Of a stretch of 64,000 nt of DNA, positions 59,570 to 64,000 are shown piece after piece. Source of the DNA: Actinoplanes oryzae. Its GTDB lineage: Bacteria > Actinomycetota > Actinomycetes > Mycobacteriales > Micromonosporaceae. The first letter of the stretch is position 1. Each line of letters starts with the position of its first letter. The stretch covers positions 1 through 64,000 of the forward strand of contig NZ_JAUQWH010000015.1 of assembly GCF_030757795.1 (NCBI RefSeq). The letters run 5' to 3'. The notes under the pieces are model-generated. The model ran no database searches. It saw only the letters and a program-made list of their open reading frames with translations, and had not been told where the DNA came from. Both the position numbers and the translations under genes were made by a program.

Positions 59570-60712
59570 ATGGCGGAATCGGCATCGACCTCGCAGACCC
59601 TGCAGACGTCGCTGTGGCGGGCGATCGCCGTCTACCGCATCGCCGCGCTCGTCTATGTGACCGCGCTCGTCGTCAACAACATCGGCGTGTACGCCCACCC
59701 GGGGCTCGCCTGGCCCGTTCTCGCCCTGACGGCCGGCTGGACGGTGTTCACGACCTACGCGTACGCGGACCCGGCCCGCCGCCGCCCGCCGCTCTTCGTC
59801 GCCGACCTGCTGATCACCATGGGCGTGATGGCGTCCAGCGGCTACATCGTCGGCGCCGAGGCGCTCCGGGCGGGCAAGCCCACGCTCGCGGTCGCCTGGC
59901 ACGTGGCGCCGGTCATCGCCTGGGCCGTCGCCGGCGGTCGCCGGTGGGGCATCACGGCGGCCCTGGCCATGGGCGCCACCGATCTCGTCGTGCGCAACCA
60001 CTGGGACCAGGCGGCGTACACGGGCACGGTCCTCATGCTGCTCGCCGCGCTTGCCGTCGGCTATCTCGTCGGCGTCGCGCAGGCGTCCCAGCAGCGGCTC
60101 GAGCGCGCGATCCAGCTCGAGGCGGCCACCCGGGAGCGCGAGCGGCTGGCCCGCGACATCCACGACTCCGTGCTGCAGGTGCTCGCGCTGGTCAAGCGGC
60201 GCGGGGCCGGGCTCGGCGGGGAGGCGGGCGAGCTGGCGCGGCTGGCCGGCGAGCAGGAGGCGGCGCTGCGCACGCTGGTCACGGGGCGGTCGGCGGAGCC
60301 CGTGGACGAGCACGCCGAGGTGGACCTGATGACGCTGCTGGAGCCGTACGCGTCGGCCTCCGTGTCGGTCGCGGCGCCCGCGGACGCCGTGCGCCTGCCG
60401 TCCGCCGCCGCCACGGAGATCGCCGCCGCCGTGGCGGCCGCGCTGGACAACGTGACCCGGCACTGCGAGCCGGGCACCAAGGTCTGGGTGCTGGTCGAGG
60501 ACGAGCCGGACGCCGTGACCGTCAGCGTGCGCGACGACGGCTGCGGCATGGCCCCGGAGCGGCTGGCCGAGGCGGAGTCGCAGGGGCGGCTCGGCATGGC
60601 GCAGTCCATCCGGGGCCGGATCCGGGACCTGGGCGGCGCGGTCACCATCACGTCCGCACCCGACCAGGGCACCGAGGTGGAGCTGACCGTCCCGCGGGCG
60701 TCAGTATCGTGA
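59570..60712 (+). CDS. sensor histidine kinase, NarL/DesK class (MacS-like)
   Basis: 380 residues. About six N-terminal transmembrane helices with no large external domain, a HisKA_3 box (RLARDIHDSVLQVLALV, phosphorylated His near 192), then a HATPase with NVTRHC and DDGCGM. The response regulator starts 5 bases after its stop. The layout resembles MacRS of Streptomyces, but a shared function is inference. Confidence 0.9.
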   Translation: MAESASTSQTLQTSLWRAIAVYRIAALVYVTALVVNNIGVYAHPGLAWPVLALTAGWTVFTTYAYADPARRRPPLFVADLLITMGVMASSGYIVGAEALRAGKPTLAVAWHVAPVIAWAVAGGRRWGITAALAMGATDLVVRNHWDQAAYTGTVLMLLAALAVGYLVGVAQASQQRLERAIQLEAATRERERLARDIHDSVLQVLALVKRRGAGLGGEAGELARLAGEQEAALRTLVTGRSAEPVDEHAEVDLMTLLEPYASASVSVAAPADAVRLPSAAATEIAAAVAAALDNVTRHCEPGTKVWVLVEDEPDAVTVSVRDDGCGMAPERLAEAESQGRLGMAQSIRGRIRDLGGAVTITSAPDQGTEVELTVPRASVS

Positions 60713-60716
60713 GGGC

Positions 60717-61361
60717 GTGAGCGTGCGGGTCATGGTGGTCGACGACCACCCGATGTGGCGGGACGGCGTGGCGCGGGACCTGGCGGCGGCCGGGTACGAG
60801 GTGGTCGCGACCGTCGGCGAGGGCCGGCAGGCGGTGCGGATCGCCCCGGCGGCGCGTCCCGAGGTGGTGGTGCTGGACCTCCAGCTGCCGGACATCTCCG
60901 GCGTGGAGGTGATCAGCGGGCTGCTGGCTGCGCAGCCGGGCGTGCGCGTGCTGATGCTCTCGGCCAGCGGCGAGCAGCAGGACGTGCTCGACGCGGTCAA
61001 GGCGGGCGCCACGGGCTACCTGCTGAAGTCGTCGGGCCAGGCGGAGTTCCTCGACGCCGTGGCGCGGACGGCCGCGGGCGACCCGGTCTTCACCCCCGGG
61101 CTCGCCGGGCTGGTGCTGGGCGAGTTCCGCCGGCTCGCGACCGAGCCCGCGGGGGAGGACCCGGGCGCGCCGAAGCTCACCGAGCGCGAGACCGAGGTGC
61201 TGCGGCTGGTGGCCAAGGGCCTGTCGTACCGCCAGATCGCGGAACGTCTGGTCCTCAGCCACCGCACGGTGCAGAACCACGTGCAGAACACGCTCGGCAA
61301 GCTGCAACTGCACAACCGGGTCGAGCTCACCCGCTACGCGATAGAGCAGGGGCTCGACTGA
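60717..61361 (+). CDS. LuxR/NarL-type response regulator
   Basis: 214 residues from GTG 60717. Receiver domain with acidic DD at 9-10, phospho-acceptor Asp in VVVLDLQLPD near 54, and K near 104 (YLLKSSG). C-terminal LuxR HTH: LTERETEVLRLVAKGLSYRQ. Partner of the kinase upstream. Confidence 0.93.
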   Translation: MSVRVMVVDDHPMWRDGVARDLAAAGYEVVATVGEGRQAVRIAPAARPEVVVLDLQLPDISGVEVISGLLAAQPGVRVLMLSASGEQQDVLDAVKAGATGYLLKSSGQAEFLDAVARTAAGDPVFTPGLAGLVLGEFRRLATEPAGEDPGAPKLTERETEVLRLVAKGLSYRQIAERLVLSHRTVQNHVQNTLGKLQLHNRVELTRYAIEQGLD

Positions 61362-61388
61362 TCGCGGCCGCCGCCGCCGGCCGCGATC
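61360..61388. terminator. hairpin between convergent genes
   Basis: A perfect 11-bp stem GATCGCGGCCG/CGGCCGCGATC with a 7-base loop, starting at the response-regulator stop codon. Confidence 0.75.
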
Positions 61389-61401
61389 AGCGCGTCGCGG
61401 C

Positions 61402-61959
61402 TCAGCGGTAGCGCGGCGCGTTGGTCTCGTGCATGGCGGCCTCTTCGGCCGAGGCGCCGCCACCGGCGGCTCCGGCGTCGTAGGCCACGCTGTCGGGCTC
61501 GTCGTCGTAGCCGTAGCCCTCGTCCGTCTCGACCAGGCGGCCGACCGTGCCGGGGCTGTCGCTGTCGAGCTGGCCGTCGTCGTAGAGCGACACCGGCGAG
61601 TTCGGATCCGAGGTCGGGCTCTGGCCCCAGACGTCGGCGTCCAGCTGGCGCTGCTCGGAGTCGTCCACCGTCTCGTCGAACGGGTCGCGCCGGGCCGGGA
61701 TCGCCTCCTCGGCGCCGAAGTCCGGCTCCTCCTGGTGCAGGCGGTACTCCAAGGACTCGCCCGCGCGCTGCTCCTCCGCGGTGTCGCCGTAGCGGTTCGC
61801 GCCGCCCGGTCCCACGCCCGGGAGCGCCGCGGGGTCGGGTCCGTCGGCCTGGCGCACGCTGTCGACCTCGTCGTACGCGGTCGAGTCGTCGTCGGCCGTG
61901 CCGGGCAGGCCGGACGCCTCCGGGTCGGACACCTCGGTCGGGTAGTCGTCGTCTCGCAT
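61402..61959 (-). CDS. DUF5709 acidic protein
   Basis: 185 residues, very acidic. The C-terminal GRLVETDEGYGYDDEPDSVAY and GASAEEAAMHETNAPRY match DUF5709. No signal or membrane helix. The function is unknown; common in actinomycetes. Confidence 0.88.
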   Translation of the reverse strand: MRDDDYPTEVSDPEASGLPGTADDDSTAYDEVDSVRQADGPDPAALPGVGPGGANRYGDTAEEQRAGESLEYRLHQEEPDFGAEEAIPARRDPFDETVDDSEQRQLDADVWGQSPTSDPNSPVSLYDDGQLDSDSPGTVGRLVETDEGYGYDDEPDSVAYDAGAAGGGASAEEAAMHETNAPRYR

Positions 61960-61996
61960 GCTCGCAGACTACCCACGGGCCGGGCGGCTCATGCGT

Positions 61997-62761
61997 CTAC
62001 GGCTGAGGCGTGCCGAACCCCGCGGCCTGCTGTGCCCGTTCGTGCTCGGCGGACAGCGCGGCCCACACGACCTTCCCGCCGGGCAGCGCCAGCGAGCCCC
62101 AGCGCTCGGCCACCGAGTCGATGAGGAGCAGGCCCCGGCCCCCGTACGACGTGGCCGGCACCGGGCTCCCGGTGAACCGCGGGATCGTGGCGTCCTCGTC
62201 GCGCACCGCCACGAGCAGCAGCTCGCCGCGCCGGGACGCGAAGACGGTCATCGCCGTCCGGGAGTGCGCGACCACGTTGTTGACCAGCTCGGTGACGACG
62301 ATGCACGCCGGACCGGCCAGCGTCACGAGGTCCCACCGGGCGCACGCCTCGGCGACGAGCTCGCGGGACCGCCGCGCCGCCCCGATCACCGGCTCCAGCG
62401 TCACGCTCAGGAAGTCCGCGGGGTGTGGCCGGCCCAGCTCCGCCAGCGCGGCCTCGACGCCGGGCTCGGTCCGCAGCCCGGTGGCGTGCCAGCCGTCCTG
62501 CCCGGCGCCGGTGCAGAGGACCAGCCGGGACCCCGGCCAGCCGGCGGCCTGCCGCGCCACGTCGGCCAGGACGCCCGTGGCCTCCGGCGCGCCGAGCGTG
62601 AGTCCGCGCACGTCGACCACCATCGCCTCGGGCTGCCCGCCGAGCACGCCGAGCAGCGCCGCCCGGACCGCCGGGGCGGACCCGGCGTCGAGCACGCCGT
62701 CCAGCCGGACGACCGGAAAGGCGTGCCCGCCGTCGACCCGATGTCGGACCTCACTCGGCAT
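61997..62761 (-). CDS. STAS plus HATPase fusion regulator
   Basis: 254 residues. The N-terminal STAS domain (about 10-115) resembles anti-sigma antagonists (VVRLDGVLDAGSAPAVRAAL, MVVDVRGLTLGAPEATGVL). The C-terminal GHKL ATPase (about 135-240) has VTELVNNVVAHS and GGRGLLLIDSVAERWG. The phospho-site of STAS is altered (GAPEATG; usual DSSG), so it may not be switched by phosphorylation. ATG 62761 preceded by GGGGAGCG. Confidence 0.85.
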   Translation of the reverse strand: MPSEVRHRVDGGHAFPVVRLDGVLDAGSAPAVRAALLGVLGGQPEAMVVDVRGLTLGAPEATGVLADVARQAAGWPGSRLVLCTGAGQDGWHATGLRTEPGVEAALAELGRPHPADFLSVTLEPVIGAARRSRELVAEACARWDLVTLAGPACIVVTELVNNVVAHSRTAMTVFASRRGELLLVAVRDEDATIPRFTGSPVPATSYGGRGLLLIDSVAERWGSLALPGGKVVWAALSAEHERAQQAAGFGTPQP

Positions 62762-62969
62762 GATCGCTCCCCTGAGGACTGTGCAGCGCAGTGGAGATCA
62801 GCGCCGTGATCCCGCGCGGAGACGTGAAGCCCCATTCTGCATAACGCGTACGATTTTCGCATTACCGGCGCGTGACCGCTTTACCGGTCAATGCGCTTTT
62901 CGCGCCATAAGTGGCTGTTGACCATCGAGCTGTACCCCCTGGATCCGGGGTCATGCCGCGATCGGGCGG

Positions 62970-63851
62970 TCAGCGTGCGGCCGGGTGCAGGGCCGGCTCG
63001 GCGTGCGGGCGGGTGTGGTGATGGTGCTGCGGCTCGGCGTAACGGGTGAGGGCCACCACCGCGGCCAGCGTGATGACGAATCCGACCCCCGCGAGCCACT
63101 CGCGGCCCGGGTGGATGCGGTCGCCGAGCAGGGCCAGGCCGACGATGGCGGCCGGGACGGCCCCGGCGGCGTCCATGGCGGCCACGGCGGCCGTGGTGGA
63201 GCCCCGCTGCATGGCCAGGCCGAGCAGGAGCTGGCCGACGATCGAGTGCGCCACGAGCAGCCAGAGCAGCGGGCTGCCGCACAGACCCGCGAACGTGTGC
63301 TCGGTCGCCAGCGGCCGGGCCGCGATCGCCGCCGCGGAGAAGGCCACGCCGGCCAGGGAGCCGAGCACGACCGAGCCGAGGGCGCCGTGCAGGCGTACCG
63401 AGAAGAAGCCCAGCACCCCCAGCAGCGCGAGGGCGACGGCCAGGCCGGCCAGCCCCGCCGTGCCCAGCTGGCGGGCGGGCGCGGGCTGGGCCGAGACGAC
63501 CAGCGCCGTGATGCCCGCCAGCAGCAGGCCCAGGAGGGCCACCTCGGCCGCCGGCAGGCTCCACTTCAGGATCAGGACGCCCAGCAGCGCGGTCACGCCC
63601 AGGCCCGCCGCCACGCTGGCCTGCACCAGGAACAGCGGCAGGTCGCGACGGGCGAGGAAGGCCAGCACGAAGCCCAGCACCTGGCAGCCCAGGCCCAGCA
63701 GATACGTGCGGTGGCCGGCCAGACGCACCAGCAGCTGCGGGTCGAAGGTGTGATGCACGGTGGTGCGCGTCGCGGCGACGGACTGCAGCAGGTTGGCCAC
63801 GCCGTACGCCGCGATCATCGCGGCGAGGAAGATCCAGCCGGCCGAGATCAC
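62970..63851 (-). CDS. DMT/EamA-type ten-helix transporter
   Basis: 293 residues from GTG 63851, about nine to ten hydrophobic helices in two EamA-like halves. The cytoplasmic tail is His-rich (EPQHHHHTRPH), which may bind metal. The substrate cannot be told. Confidence 0.82.
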   Translation of the reverse strand: MISAGWIFLAAMIAAYGVANLLQSVAATRTTVHHTFDPQLLVRLAGHRTYLLGLGCQVLGFVLAFLARRDLPLFLVQASVAAGLGVTALLGVLILKWSLPAAEVALLGLLLAGITALVVSAQPAPARQLGTAGLAGLAVALALLGVLGFFSVRLHGALGSVVLGSLAGVAFSAAAIAARPLATEHTFAGLCGSPLLWLLVAHSIVGQLLLGLAMQRGSTTAAVAAMDAAGAVPAAIVGLALLGDRIHPGREWLAGVGFVITLAAVVALTRYAEPQHHHHTRPHAEPALHPAAR

Positions 63852-63871
63852 CAGGCGAGTTTATGGCGTCC

Positions 63872-64000
63872 TCAGCGGCGCCCGCGGGCCAGCCGCTCCA
63901 AAACATCTTCGTGCAGATGGCCGTTGGTCGCGATCGCGCTGCCGTCGCCGGGGGCCGGGCGGCCGGTCAGGTCGGTGATGCGCCCGCCCGCCTCGGCGAC
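63872..64000 (-). CDS. histidinol-phosphatase / inositol-monophosphatase family, C-terminus
   Basis: Only the last 42 residues are inside. VAEAGGRITDLTGRP and GSAIATNGHLHEDVLERL match the end of the IMPase fold. In actinomycetes the HisN-type histidinol-phosphatase has this ending. The metal-binding motifs are off the window, so the exact member is not certain. Confidence 0.75.
   Translation of the reverse strand, partial: VAEAGGRITDLTGRPAPGDGSAIATNGHLHEDVLERLARGRR

Overview
The window is high-GC actinomycete DNA. GTG starts are frequent, genes often overlap by 4 bases (GTGA), and the gene types (WhiB7, mycoredoxin, UvrD2, AdnB, MMPL, DUF5709) are actinobacterial. GH46, GH16 and lamin-tail secreted proteins, a MEDS-type regulator and a MacRS-like two-component pair suggest a soil filamentous genus, plausibly Micromonosporaceae (Actinoplanes-like). 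That placement is inference from gene content.

Bases 1 to 27,400 follow the chromosomal order known from Mycobacterium tuberculosis Rv3202c to Rv3193c. The order is adnB (C-terminus only), nudC, mycoredoxin, uvrD2, whiB7, an ABC1-family kinase, a ThiF/RRE-like protein, a DUF2342 metalloprotease homologue, a PDZ-Lon membrane protease and a UPF0182 membrane protein. Into this block are placed a cold-shock gene, a PlsC acyltransferase, a sulfonate-type ABC operon headed by an Rrf2 regulator, and a pair of M16 peptidases. The whiB7 gene has a leader of about 660 nt holding a promoter, a 148-codon ORF and a strong intrinsic terminator just before whiB7, which looks like an attenuator. Four DnaA boxes lie upstream of the ThiF-like gene, far from any sign of oriC.

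Bases 27,575 to 40,140 are more fluid. Two initiator tRNA-Met genes, 10.9 kb apart, carry the same roughly 170 bp downstream sequence. Between them lie an HTH-helical-solenoid protein, an F420/FMN-type oxidoreductase divergent from a short LysR regulator, an MMPL protein lacking its usual proton-relay residues, a TerC-like protein, a membrane-anchored ricin-lectin protein, a Cys-rich pentapeptide-repeat protein and a secreted lamin-tail protein. After the second tRNA come an AbiEii toxin fragment and a repeat family including a 157 bp long inverted repeat.

Bases 40,140 to 64,000 are accessory but ordered. They hold an XRE/MmyB regulator divergent from a Gal80-like oxidoreductase, a secreted PGRP-type amidase, a MEDS-HATPase regulator, a DUF1800/DUF1501 pair and a spermidine-synthase-like methyltransferase. 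Two regulator/oxidoreductase pairs follow (TetR with an aldo-keto reductase, HxlR with an SDR), then an MT0933-like small protein, malQ and a polysaccharide-degradation cluster (CBM32-GH46 chitosanase, GH16-ricin glucanase, and a GH16-like protein without its catalytic motif). The window ends with a two-component system, anti-sigma-type ATPases, a DMT-type transporter and the C-terminus of a histidinol-phosphatase-like gene.
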